From Mya arenaria (lineage: Eukaryota > Mollusca > Bivalvia > Myida > Myidae): DNA of 64,000 nucleotides. The notes beneath the pieces were generated by a model, which was not told the origin of the DNA, did no database searches, and was given only the letters and a program-made list of their open reading frames with translations. How positions within the stretch are numbered: position 1 is the first letter of the stretch; every line of letters begins with the position of its first letter. The translations under genes and the position numbers were made by a program. Location of the stretch: contig NC_069134.1 of assembly GCF_026914265.1 (NCBI RefSeq), positions 10,241,258 to 10,305,257 of the forward strand, in the 5' to 3' direction. Positions 13,430 through 26,648 of this stretch are shown piece after piece.

Positions 13430-16400
13430 GTCTTTTCCTCTATGATTACGCTGATCGTTTCAACTCTTAGATACCGTCTAACCGCACAGTCCTTGCCCCT
13501 GTGTTTACGCTGATGGGTCCAACGCTTAGATAATGTCTAATCTTACAGTCGTTGCCCCTGTGTTTACGCTGAGCGTTCCAAGGTAAAGGTACCGTCTAAC
13601 CGCACAGTCGTTGCCCCTGTGTTTACGCTGAGCGTTCCAAGGTAAAGGTACCGTCTAACCGCACAGTCGTTGCCCATGTGTTTACGCTGATCGTCCCAAG
13701 GTTAAGATACCGTCTAACCGCACAGTCGTTGCCCCTGGGTTTTCGCTGATCGTTCCAATGCTAATATACCGTCTTATCTTATAGTCGTTACCCCCGTGTT
13801 TACGCTGATCGTTCATATGCTAAGATACCGTCCAATCTTACAGTTGTTACCCCAGTGTTTACGCTGATCGATACAAGGCTCAAGTACCGTCTGATCTTAC
13901 AGTCGTTACCCCTGTGTTTACGCTGATGGTTCCATGGCTAAGATACCGCCTAATCCTACAGTCGTTACCCCTGTATATATGCTGATGGTTCCAAGGCTAA
14001 GATACCGCCTAATCTTACAGTTGTTACCCCTGTGTTAACGCTGATCGTTCATATGCTAAGATACCGTCTAATCTTACAGTCGTTACCCCTGTGTTTTCGC
14101 TGATCGTTCCAAGGCTAAGATACTCCTAATCCTACAGTCGTTACCCCTGTGTTAACGCTGATCGTTCATATGCTAAGATACCGCCTAATCTTACAGTCGA
14201 TACCCCTGTGTTTACGCTGATTGTCCCAAGGCCAAGACACCGTCTAATCTTACAGTCGTTACCCCTGTGTTAACGCTGATGGTTCAAAAGCTAAGATACC
14301 GCCTAATCTTACAGTCGTTACCCAGTGTTTACGCTGATGTTCCATGGCTAAGATACCGCCTAATCTTACAGTCATTACCCCTGTATATATGCTGATGGTT
14401 CCATGGCTAAGATACCGCCTAATCTTACAGTTGTTACCCCTGTGTTAACGCTGATCGTTCATAGGCTAAGATACCGTCTAATCTTACAGTCGTTACCCCT
14501 GTGTTTTCGCTGATCGTTCCAAGGCTAAGATACCGCCTAATCCTACAGTCGTTACCCCTGTGTTAACGCTGATCGTTCATATGCTAAGATACCGCCAAAT
14601 CTTACAGTTGTTACCCCTGTGTTAACGCTGATTGTCACAAGGCCAAGATACCGCCTAATCTTACAGTTGTTACCCCTGTGTTAACGCTGATGGTTCAAAG
14701 GCTAAGATACCACCTAATCTTACAGTAGTTACCCCTGTGTTTATGCTGATGTTTTCGTTACCCCTGTGTTTACGCTGATAATTCCAAGGCTAAGATACCG
14801 TCTAACCGCACAGTCGTTACCCCTGTGTTTTCGCTGACCGTTCCAATGCTAAGATACGGTCTAATCTTACAGTCGTTACACCTGTGTTTACGCTGATCGT
14901 TCCAAGGTTAAGATACCGTCTAATCTTACAGTCGTTACCCCTGTGTTTACGCTGATCGTTCCAATGTTAAGACACCGTCTAATCTTACAGTCGTTACCCC
15001 TGTGTTAACGCTGATCGTTCATATGCTAAGATACCGTCTAATCTTACAGTCGTTACGCCTGTGTTTACGCTGATCGTTCAAAGGCTAAGATAACGCCTAA
15101 TCTTACAGTTTTTACCCCAGTGTTAACGCTGATCGTTCATATGCTAAGATTCCGTCTAATCTTACAGTCGTTATCCCAGTGTTAACGCTGATCGTTCCAA
15201 GGCTAAGATACCGCCTTATCATACAGTCGTTACCCTTGTATTTACGCTGATCGTTCATATGCTAAGATACCGCCTAATCTTACATTCGTTACTCCTGTGT
15301 TAACGCTGATCGTTCATATGCTAAGATACCGTCTTACCTTACAGTCGTTACCCCTGTGTTTATGCTGAGCGTTCCAAGGCTAAGATACCGTCTAATCTTA
15401 CAGTCGTTACCCCAGTGTTAACGCTGATCGTTCATATGCTAAGATACCGCCTAATCTTACAGTCGTTACCCCAGTGTTAACGCTGATCGTTCATATGCTA
15501 AGATATCGCCTAATCTTACAGTCGTTACCCCTGTGATTACGCTGATTGTCCCAAAGCCAAGACACCGTCTAATCTTACAGTCGTTACCCATGTGTTAACG
15601 CTGCTGGTTCATATGGTAAGATACCGCCTAATCTTACAGTCGTTACCCCTGTGTTTACGCTGATTGTCCCAAAGCCAAGACACCGTCTAATCTTACAGTC
15701 GTTACCCCTGTGTTAACGCTGATGGTTCAAAGGCTAAGATACCGCCTAATCTTACAGTTGTTACCCCTGTGTTAACATTGATGGTTCAAAGGCTAAGATA
15801 CCGCCTAATCTTACAGTCGTTACCCCTGTGTTAACGCTGATGGTTCAAAGGCTAAGATAGCGCCTAATCTTACAGTTGTTACCCCTGTGTTAACGTTGAT
15901 GGTTCAAAGGCTAAGATACCGCCTAATCTTACAGTCGTTACCCCTGTGTTTATGCTGATGTTTTTGTTACCCCTGTGTTTACGCTGATCATTCCAAGGCT
16001 AAGATACCGTCTTACCGCACAGTCGTTACCCCTGTGTTTACGCTGATTGTTCCAATGCTAAGTACCGTCTAATCTCACAGTCGTTGCCCATGTGTTTACG
16101 CTGATCGTCCCAAGGTTAAGATACCGTCTAATCTTACAGTCGTTGCCCCTGTGTTTACGCTGATCGTTCCAATGCTAAGATACCGCCTAATCTTACAGTC
16201 GTTACCCCTCTGTTTACGTTGATCGTTCCAATGCTAAGATACCGCCTAATCTTACAGTCGTTACCCCTGTGTTTACGCTGATGGTTCCAAGGCTAAGAGA
16301 CCGCCTAATCTTACAGTCGTTACCCCTGTGTTTACGCTGATGGTTCCAAGGCTAAGATACCGCCTAATCTTACAGTTGTTACCCCAGTGTTTACGCTGAT

Positions 16401-16545
16401 CAATACAAGGCTTAAGTACCGTCTAATCTTACAGTCGTTACCCTGTGTTTACGCTGATCGTTCCAATGCTAAGACACCGCCTAATCTCACAGTCGTTACC
16501 CCTGTGTTTACGCTGATCGATGCAAGGCTTTAGTAGTTAGTACCG
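13430..16545. repeat. 59-bp minisatellite, about 53 copies
   Basis: The array is head to tail. Each unit contains GTCGTTACCCCTGTGTT, ACGCTGATCGTTC and CTAAGATACCG plus CTAATCTTACA. Neighbouring identical points are 59 bp apart, and the 3.1-kb span gives about 53 units. The outer units are the most divergent (TCTAACCGCACAGTCGTTGC at the left; degenerate near 16520-16560 at the right). Variants recur in blocks: TTTACGC against TTAACGC, TTCCAAGG against TTCATATG, and CCGTC against CCGCC. A shortened unit (TTATGCTGATGTTTT) occurs at 14741 and again at 15950, which indicates larger block duplications. All reading frames are broken, so it is non-coding. Confidence 0.95.
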
Positions 16546-17569
16546 TCTACCCACCCCTACATTTCCCCGTCCTTTCGCTGATGACACTGTCCGTTTGTTT
16601 CTGTTTGTGCTTTTAAGTACGGGCCTGTTGCTTTAATGTCTTTATGCTATCGTTCTTTGAAATAGTAAACTAGTCTCTGTATGGTGTGTGAAGAAACGTG
16701 GAAGTGTTAGCATCTCTTTACTCAGATATAAATGTTGACAGTTGTAATTTGGATCATTTATTTTAGTTCAGGGCCCTATATAATCTTCTACCTGAATCTC
16801 GGTGATACAAACTTAGACGGAAAAGATAGTAGTATACCTGATTTCACGTTATCACGAAAACGATCTTCATGTCAAGAGCATGACAAAACAAAATTTGATA
16901 TTTCAATAAAACTTATCATTCACAAGGCTTTAATGACATAAAAAGTCGTTGTCCGCTTCAAAAAGATAACGCCCAGAATGTAAACGGACTATTTTGTTGT
17001 CAGCGTAGGTTGTTAGCGGTTGACTTGATAGTGGGGGAGTATGTAACATGAACAAAAATCAGAAACCTCGTTATGACTAATCAATCAATTTATTAATTTG
17101 ATGTTTATTGCACGTCAGATTATGACATAAATACTATTTGTTTAGAGATAGAAGTTACAGTTATGATATAGGCGAGTAATTGAAACATGGAGATACAAAA
17201 AAGACAAGACATCGACCACAATACATGGTTTCGTTAAACCTACAGTGAGATAAATGGAAACACTAAAACGAATACAGAACTTGGGCAGTGTCAATGAGAT
17301 CTCAAATCATACATGGAAATTGAACATGAACATTAAGGTCAAAAGCAAACAATGAGTTGTCTTATTTGCGCACTCGGTGTGCTCAATGCACATTGAATAA
17401 TAGTAATTATTCCAATCATAGTGTGCTCTTGTGCTTCCTTGCTCAACCCCATCTCCGCAGTGCTTTCCTTCTTGGTATTATGAATGAAAGACTGCATGTT
17501 AAGTGTTTGTTCCGCTTCTTTTATACCAAAATGTTCCCCGAGGTTTGCCACAATATAGCCACATATACT
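16546..17569. other. Downstream flank and probable 3' UTR of gene B
   Basis: From 17569 down to about 17085 is probably the 3' UTR of the minus-strand gene B. Minus-strand AATAAA hexamers occur at 17104-17109 and 17089-17094. The stretch 16546-17080 holds nothing I recognise. Confidence 0.5.
17089..17109 (-). terminator. Paired AATAAA polyadenylation signals, gene B
   Basis: Read on the minus strand, AATAAA occurs at 17109-17104 and 17094-17089, about 460 bp after the gene B stop. This implies a short 3' UTR. Assigned by sequence and position only. Confidence 0.45.
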
Positions 17570-20500
17570 TTACGGGAACGAGTCACTTGATGTGTGTTCA
17601 TGAATGCCAGAGTCGAACGAATCTTGTTCCCTGTAACTAGCTGAATTTTTGGCGTCAAAGTTAAACTCGACGTCAATGTCATCGGGGCGGGGACTCGATG
17701 TCACTACGCCACAATTTGGTGTTGACGACAACTTCGGCAAAGCTCGATTATCTTCGAAAACAGACTCGTGTATCTCCGTGTCTGAAACTAGCCAATCAGA
17801 TGGCACGGAGAGGTCACATGAGCTGGATGGCAGCGATGATTGGTGGGTGTAGAATTTCCGCTGCCACTTGAGATCCTCGACGGTCTCGTTCAGCGTGAGA
17901 AGTTGCTTCATCAAAGAGAGGTCCAGCTCCATCAAAGATGCCTGAAACAAAAAGAGTTAACTATCAACATGTCCAAATGAGTCCTCTTATTTTGTTTGAA
18001 CTACATGTATCTAAACAGAAATAAACTGTAATTAAAAGTATGCATGCTCTTTTCTTTGTCGTTTAATTCGAATGCAGATGCACTATTATGTGCATTTTAG
18101 AAACAATGGATTTTATATAGTGGGGAAATAATTCATCTGAGCAACAAAAAAACAGCAAAAAGGTTTTGAGGTAGAAAAATGTACCAATGGCAGTGGCTGA
18201 ATTCCTTGTCCAATTTTTTTTTCTGTGAACATACATGCATGTAACCTACATGTTTGAACACACCAACAAGAAACATGACATTGCGTTTTCTGTTTTCAAT
18301 ATAAACCCAGTAAAGCATGCTTTAATTAGAATTATATGGTCTGTAGAAGAGGAAAGTTCTTTGAAGTTTGTTAATTTCAGCCGAAGTATGACGATGAACA
18401 CAATTGGAAGGCAGATTACAATCATTATCTACACGATTCGTTACACAAGCTAACCTACATACAGCCATAGCAAACCGAAAGCCTTTCAGGTAATGTAAGT
18501 TGTAATTTATGGCAAATGTTTAAGACTGTGACAGCCCCCATAAAAAGCGGTCCATAACCTCCTGACCTAAGAGCTCGGGGCTTTTCGGGCAACAGTTGGT
18601 GTGTTCTGACCTTTTATGTCAACTTTCTCGTGCAATGTTACACCCATGAATGTTTATGAGGTTAAACTGATTTTAATAATTATGTTATGGCTTTTTCTGC
18701 ATTTCTTAACTCCGAACGAGATGCATTATTTTTCCTTTTAAAGTTCAAGTTTTATAACAAATATGTTAATTATGTTAACTTTTGCTGTAGCATTCATATT
18801 GTAGGGACTAAACAAAACGTTGAATACGAGTATACGACTATCCCAGTGATTGAACTTTTCGAAAATATTAGTGTTTCAAATAACAAAAGCAAATGTGATC
18901 GTCACATACCTTGGAGACCTAAAAATGGCCCTTCAGTCCTTGGATATTGTTTCAAAAATTCTTAGAATTGTATTGAAATGTCATACTATTTCTTTTTAAA
19001 CAATATCAAATGACTGAATGGCCATATTCTGATGTCCAAACTATTTGACGATCACCTTTGAATAAAAGCCTATATAATGCTCCGAAATGTTGTATCTATA
19101 TACCAAGACTAGTTTGTTTTCAGTATTTGATAGAAAACAAAGCAACCTTTAGTAGATACCGATATCCTACGATATGCGGTTTAAAACTATGGTCAATTAG
19201 GAAATAAAATTGGGGAAAGATAAATCATCTCTTTGTTATCACCTGAAGCATGTCGTAAAATGCAAGGAATTTCAATTAACATTAAACGGTGGCTTAACTT
19301 TTACAAAATGAGAAAAAAACTACTTTTAAAATCAAACTCTGACTCAACCGAAATGTTTTAAGCAAGGGTCGGTCGCTGTGGCGAGGTTTGTACGACTTTT
19401 AGCCTTAGCGGAATGTGAAAAGTCACTGGAGATGACATCTATCCCACACCTACATATATGGGTTAATACCAATCAGGCTGGATATATCACGGATCTGATA
19501 ATGATTGATACATTCCCTGTATTGTTCACGGGCTTTTGAATGGGATACAGAAGTAAAGGAGACGGGCGATCTCAGGCCACTGACTCATAATGGTGAGCTT
19601 ATAAGCCTGTTATCAGCAAATGGTTGTGTTTTCTTAAAATATGAGTGACAGAGCGTCGTTTCAGAACATTAAGCTCTTGTCATGCTCTTACTTCCAATAG
19701 AATAATAAAAAAAATGATATATATTTTGTATATTGTAAAGTTAGTACAACTTTTAAATTTAAGCTCGTTCTGGAATGCGCACATTTGCATTTTAATTAAA
19801 CCCTTCAATGATTTACGTTTTGAAAAAAAAAGATCGAGGAGAATTCAAATGACATGCTTTATTTAAATAATGATCTTTTCACTATTAAAATTCCTTACTG
19901 ACATGTGCCCTAATACCAATTTGCAAAGTTAATGAAATTGTTGATGTTTTGCATCCTAGACATGCTAATCGATACGTCATCTCATTTCACAGTCAATCAT
20001 TTAAGGTATGTCAATAATCGTTCAGGTTTGTAAGGACCGAAATAGAAAAGCATATATTTACATTAAATTAAAATTTCGTCTTTGTATGTTTTTCCCTTAC
20101 AGCATGTTAAAAGAAAATTTAATTGCTGCCATTTTTAACACTGCGTTTATTTTTAGAATCTTAAAAAAAACTATGATCATACAATCACGGGTCTTATTTC
20201 AGGCAATTGTTAAGTTTATATTTAAAGAAAGTTATATTGAATGTGAAGTCTAATTGTATAGCCGTGGGCTCACAGTTACATTAAAAACCTTACAGCGAAC
20301 ATCTCTGTAATTATCCATTCATATATTCATATGCATATATATGACAAACGATTTTTTATAATTTATAGTATTAAATTTATATAAAACCAATATATATATA
20401 TACCGTTTACCATTTTTTATTCGTTTTAGGTTCGTTTGAAATACATTTAAAGGCAAACGTTTTTTAATCATAATTTATTATTTTGCCATGGGACTTATTG

Positions 20501-23189
20501 TATGAAATTATTTGACATCTGTTTACAAATATAATTGAAATTAAAGACAAAGAAAAAATGCCCGGCACCATTCAAGTACTGTCTTCCTGGATCAAGTGCT
20601 TTACGCTCTACGAAATTACCACTTAATCATAAGTGTTGACACTTTGACCTGCCTAAATCTATAATTATAAGCATTGTGTCAATAGGTATTAGGTGTCTAT
20701 ACATGTAACGATCCTGAACAAATATACTCGCTATCACTCACGTCTATACAAAGAATCAAGTCGTTTGAAAAATGTCTTTAATATCATCAAAGATATTTGA
20801 ATAATGTTCTCGATAAATCTGTTATTTATAGGTAACAATAACAAAGGTATCAACATCGTCGACGTAAGCTTCTAATTTTGTCAAATGTGAATTACACGTC
20901 GTTGCGTGATCAAGCTGGAAACCAGACCGGTCAATGTGTCCAACCGGTGCAAATCTAATCAAGCATCTTCTAATTGGCTCATCTGCACTCGATTCTCCGT
21001 TATGAACCATTCTCATATTTCGATGTCTTAAATAACAACAGTTTACCCAGTGTACCTAGTGATCGAGTTTATTTCTGAATAATCCTAGGTAAGAGAGGTT
21101 TTGTTCCTAGGAGAGATTTTGAACAATTCTGTACTAAAGTTTAAAAATCTTTTCTAGGTAAAAAAATCTTAAAGGCCTAGTTTAAGCCTTCTATAAGTGA
21201 CCCCCCCCCCCCCGTAAAAAACACCGTGTATTAGTCAAAACCTCTGTTAATTGATCTTAATCTTATTGCCTAACTGGCTTATCAGATCTGCAATCTGAGT
21301 ATCCTGCTGTGCAGTTTTCGAAGTTTTATTATAAAAGTAGACCCTCAATGGCCCTGAGCCAATACATGTGTAAACGAATACACAGGAAATTGGCCCCTAC
21401 AGTAACACCAGTGCAATTAGCAGGAGATGCACAGCAGGTGATTATCAAGCCAAACATTCCACACGGCCTTTAAGTCTAGGATTCTTGGTAAACAGCCCCT
21501 GTAACATAGTTAGTTCTTTATGCTAGAGGCCTTGGCGGAAACGTGGCCAGATCGGAGCAACTGAATATTCGAGCATTGGTTGCAAGATAAAAGAAACTGT
21601 GAAACGTACTTTGGGTCTGGCCCTCATTTCTGCCAAGCATACTTTTAAAACAAGAGCAATATGTACGTCACCATTGAAATATGGTATTGTTATAAAACAA
21701 GCCATTGCAAAACATGTTTACCCATACTTTATCAAATAATCGTCTTATTTGCTTGAATAAAACAAAGACCAGGGTTCTAGTTCTTAGATATTGATACGGA
21801 AGGTCGTCAAAACAGTGGTGAATTATTCAGCTTACGTGCAAAGAGGAGCAAAGATACTGGTATTGTTAAGACTTGGACGGCAGTAAGAGCTTCAGAATTC
21901 ATAAGAGGCACTTGTTTTGGCATGCATTGTTTTACTACTAGGCCTGGCAACAGTTTCCTCTGTACAATCAAACGTTTCTGTGCTTGTAGCTATGAATTTC
22001 TGGTAAACAATCACTTGAATGGTAAGAACCATACTTAACTACTTCCGGTGTTGTGTTCTGATCTTTATTACTATAAGTTCTGGCAAGTCTTACAGTGAGT
22101 GTTTTTTTTAACAGCGTATGACCACTGGCTAAATGGTGATTCCTCAACAGTATATTTTGTCTTCCATTTGTAGAAACGACTTTTTAATTTGTTCATCAGA
22201 GCTCCATTTCACCAGAGTTTTCCCATTTGCGTTTTTATCGCATGTAATGATCCTAAATTTGATTTATTCTTTGTTGCTTTTATTTATAAATGCCTGCCCT
22301 CCGATCGTTACTGGCACAAGTGGTGTTATTTGAAAGGATTATTCCGGCCAATTTGAGAGGGAATTTCCGCAGGTCCATAATCGAACAGTGCTTGGTGATG
22401 CCAGACCTTTGTGACTGATGTCGGTTGATCACGCAAAACAACATATTTCATGGGAATCATATCATTTCGTCCAAATCGGTTTCAAAAGCGTGCATTGATA
22501 CCGTTTGGTTTATCAAAACAGTTAATTCATAAATTATTTAGACAATTAAGGAGACAATATTATAAGAGTATATAAAAACATGGTTATTGGTTGCCAGGGA
22601 AATCGGGCATTTGGTAACGTTTGTAAGTGATTGAGGACGTTGAAATGTACTGGATGTACTTCATTTAAAGATCGATTGATGATTTGATACGTAAAGCATT
22701 GAAAGGAACATGCATAATGTATCAACTCCAAGCACTCAAACGCACGTACAGTTAACATAATACATTTAAGACATTTTTTAAAGAAACAGTAAACCAAAGC
22801 AGGGAAACTGACACTCTACTTAATTCATCCATATATACCTGGTCCATATACAATATTCTAGAACATGCATGTATATTTCCATTCAGGACTATACACTCAT
22901 AAAGGGAAAATTTAGAACACAAACTTAAGTTTACCATTTCCTGTCGAAGCGTGTCCATGGCATCATCTATCTTTGTAAAAGTCGTCTGCGCCTTTCTCGT
23001 GCGTCCTGAGCTTGTCAGACGTCGCTTGACTTCAGCTGTCGCCTGCTTTCTTGTCTGGTAGAACTGGCGGCAAGCGTTCGAAAGATCTATGGCGTCCGAG
23101 AATTGTTCGTCTGGTTTCGGCATTTGCAACGCGCAAGCGTCTTTTATAACGTCTGTCGTCGAAACAGCAGATACTGTTGAACCCTTCAT
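17570..23189 (-). CDS. FAM89/LURAP-family leucine-rich adaptor, gene B (two exons)
   Basis: Exon 1 is 23189-22935 (85 codons, donor ATG|GTAAAC). Exon 2 is 17941-17570 (123 codons plus TAA, acceptor TTTCAG|GCA). The join is phase 0 and gives 208 residues. It is a paralog of gene A. Exon 1 has LSNACRQFYQTRKQAT where gene A has LSNACREFYRNRVKAT. The junction is LRQEM|ASLMELDLSLMKQL in place of LRGEM|ASLMDQDLSLMKQL. The C-terminus has DSFDSGIHE where gene A has SSLDSGYGD. Intron position and phase are identical. The LRxEM..L..D.SL..QL..L.E core fits FAM89/LURAP adaptors, which in vertebrates link MRCK/LIMK-type kinases to actin regulation; function here is inferred. It lies tail to tail with gene A. 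Confidence 0.82.
17942..22934 (-). other. Intron of FAM89-like gene B
   Basis: A 5-kb phase-0 intron (GTAAAC ... TTTCAG on the minus strand). A run of 14 C lies near 21202-21215, and a TA-rich stretch (TATATATATATA) near 20391. No exon or transposon is recognised. Confidence 0.65.
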
Positions 23190-26100
23190 ATTGTAATAAA
23201 GTTGTAAAGGTAACAGTTATCTTTTTAACGTCACAGAGACAATATATTGTAGTTTAATAGTATGATATGCTACAACGTTAATTTAAGAGCACAATCATTA
23301 AAACTTCCCAATGACTTCTTAATCCACTGTGTTTTTCTTCCGTAGTGTGTCTTTGTACCGATTGGTGTATCCCTGCTTTAATTGTTAATAACCTATCAAC
23401 TAGTCCGGAATTCTTCGTTTATAAAGTTATCAATACACAAGGGCGTTTAAACATTTCCGTCATCAGTCATATTTCTATTTTCAGTCACATTTTAATCAAT
23501 TTCCAATTTTAAAATTTGAATCGTTGGTTGTCAGTATTTTGGTCCGTATTTTTCCTCTCAGAAAATAAGCGTCGTCACTCTAACAGTCGAAATCACAAAC
23601 TGATATTGACATGATCTGGTACTTCCAGATATGATAGCCTAATTGATTTCTTTTTTCACCTGTTAAACCTTATCTATTTATTCTGTAACCTGAGCGCAGT
23701 GTTGCTGTTTACTTATCAGATCTTCTAATGGAGATAGCGAGTCAGAGTCAGCGTTTATATTGGCCATGAAGTTTTCAAGTACCGGCAGCGGCTCCTTAAG
23801 ATTATGACTATTATTTTGTGCTTACATCATATTTAATAACAAATTATTTAAGTATGGTTAAGTTTGCTTATTTCATACAAAAGACAAAATACAACTGCAT
23901 AAGATGGCAATAACCTTTGAATGCAAACTCTTTCTCACATTGTTGATTTTCATATTGGTCAGATATATGTATAGGTCGGTCACTTCGATAGGAGATTTTA
24001 CAATGACAAGGGCTATAAAAAGGAACAGAGAAGGAAACGCCGAAAATAATTGTTAATAATCATCAAGCCATTAAAATGTTGTGTTCCATGCTGGGGTACT
24101 AATTCAATGGTCAGATCGACGAACCCAGATACTAAGTTGTATAATAATAGTTTATTATAATGTTGTATATATTCAAATGAACTCAATTCCCGTTTCAGAA
24201 CTAAAAAAATAATATGCAGAGCCACTTAAACCACAATACTCTAGAACAGAATATTAAAATGTGTTTTAATGCATTAGCTCTGAAGTGCTCCTCGGGTTTG
24301 ATACAGACGAGAACTACTCCACGTACGTAATGGCGCCAATGCAATTGCGAATAAAGAAACAGTAGCAGACGAGATAATTGGCCTATCTCGCGGAAGAGCT
24401 AAAACTAAAGCAAATACAGTAAATTGACCAGAAACAGTAAACACGGTTGCTTAATGGTTAGATTAATTTGTAAACATGCTTTTAGCCGATTTCGTGCAGA
24501 TAAATGGTGCGTCAGGAGAGCAATGTCCTGCTGATGTTGACCTTGAATGAAGCTTGTCTTGTACATGAACAAGCTCATGTATATCGTGCATTATATTGCA
24601 TTTAGTTCTGTCACCCTGATAAGAAATGAACATCTGGCCCAGAGACCGTCCGTATTGTAAGCATTTCTATTCACTAAATTGTAACCCTTTGTGGCCTTTC
24701 ACAAGGAACATTCCGATGCTTCTAAGCACATCCAACAGAAATGCATCGTCATTACACAAGTGTTGGTATTACGGTAAAAGGACCGACCCTTGTTGAAGAC
24801 AGGATGGATTATCTTGAAGGATTATCTAGAAAGGAGAGGGGATTAGGGGTCTGACAGGGGCCGTGTATTGATGGGGTCTTGATGAGATTACAATGGAGGG
24901 CAACAAAGGTCAAGGACTATAGCCCGAAGATTACAAATTAAATAAAGTTTGCCTTCTCTGTAGCTCAGTTTTCATTTTTTTATTTCTTAAGATAAGTGTG
25001 ATATGAAATTGGATTGATAGGGTAATATCAACATGTGTTAACGGGTATCTTACTGCAAAACATTTCAACGATAGAAGACGCCGCAAAAACTGTGCAATTA
25101 CTTAAAAGTGCATATCGCATATTTGCAAGTATGATTAAATCGCTGCTGTGTGCATTGTAAACATGTTGTTTACATGTATCTATTTCACTGTCAATTATTG
25201 TTTGACGTTTCTATAGAATTTCCATTCAATTGTAAACAACTTGCAAATTCCGATGCGTCATCGGATAGAGATAAACACAAAAAGAGGAAAACAATGAAAG
25301 TAACTTTCGGACATCATCAGCACTTAGATTCAAATTTATCACCTATGGAGATAGTAAATCACTAGTTAACAGGTGGACAATGATTTTATGGTACATTAAC
25401 CTGCCTGCTGTGGTCAGTTTTCCACTGCAGACCAAATGTGGTGGTCATTCCTTGACCACAATGACATGACCGATATAAGATGTTTTTTGTTGAAATCCAC
25501 CATGACTGTATTCCCCAACTTTAAAGCTACCCACACGTATACAAACATCTTATTTAAATGCCCCAAGCGTCGATCTTATTTAATAAATATATATCTTTGC
25601 TTACATCACCTTTGTTTCTTAATGGTCAGTTGATCTTTGGGTACATACGGATATAATACGGATTAATGGGTAAAAGAAGACTGCTACTCCACTTAATCCA
25701 AGCGAACCCTTTGTCATGACGGCGATCTGGGGGTCATCAGGTGTCGAGAACGTTTACTTTTCTGATTTTAAAATATTTTGTTAAACTAATGCAATATGCG
25801 ATATCATACGACTACCAGTGTAAGACAGCTGTGGGTGCCATGTTTTTGTTTGTTTTATTATTTCGCGTACTTATGTTTTAACCCCATGAAGAGCTCTGCA
25901 TATGCAATGGTAAAGCGCGTGCCTTGTGGTATTGAAATTTATCGCATATACCAATATTACTTTTGCTAAAAGTCGCATTTATGGTAAAAAGATAACATAA
26001 AAATACAGAAGACAAGGGTTGGATAAAAAGTGTCCGCTTTCGTTGCAGATAGAGAACAATAATCATATCTGATGAATTATAACTATGATGACGTGTTATC

Positions 26101-26546
26101 ATCGATCAACATATTTCAGACATAAAGTGTTTTAATTACTGACATAAACATCAAAATTATAGAAATTAGCAAGCACAACATCTGTTTCAACCATAGGAAA
26201 CTTTTCTACTTTCGGGAAAAGTGTGTCATTTTGACAGGTTCAAGTAAACTGATGGCCATATTATAAATCACTTTTCGACACTCTTTAAAGAAATAGGCGA
26301 AGTCCATAAAACACCATTTCTGCCGAAAAATGTCAATTCATAATGACCGATTATCTAAAACGTCGTTCATTGAAACAGACATGCCAAAGCGATTCGATTT
26401 ATGACAGTCACGAAAGGTGTTAGACGTTTGTCAATCTAATTGTATAAACGTAACTAATTAATGTGGTGCCATGGTTTTGCAAACAGCATCGACATCAGCA
26501 AAATGAACTGGAAGTTCTCTTTCCTGACGTCGGTATCAGTTGTTTG
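23190..26546. other. Intergenic DNA upstream of gene B
   Basis: This should contain the gene B promoter and 5' UTR just above 23189, but no clear TATA box fixes the start. The remainder shows no exon, repeat array or transposon end that I can support. Confidence 0.5.
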
Positions 26547-26547
26547 A

Positions 26548-26648
26548 ACTGACCGCTCCTCTTCACGTGGTCCGTTGGTCGAACTGACCGCTCCTCTCCA
26601 CGTGGTCAGTTGGTCGAACTGACCGCTCCTCTCCACGTGGTCAGTTTT
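26548..26648. promoter_or_regulatory. Three 35-bp repeats, each with a CACGTG E-box
   Basis: The unit ACTGACCGCTCCTCTCCACG continues TGGTCAGTTGGTCGA and repeats at 26548, 26583 and 26618. Each copy carries the palindrome CACGTG (26564-26569, 26599-26604, 26634-26639), the canonical site for bHLH factors such as MYC/MAX, USF or CLOCK. The nearest gene start recognised is 3.4 kb away (gene B). It could be a small regulatory cluster or simply a chance microduplication. Confidence 0.5.

Noticed and set aside
13430-16545. CRISPR-like regular array
   Set aside because: Units are contiguous with no unique spacers, and the setting is a spliced eukaryotic genome; it is a minisatellite.
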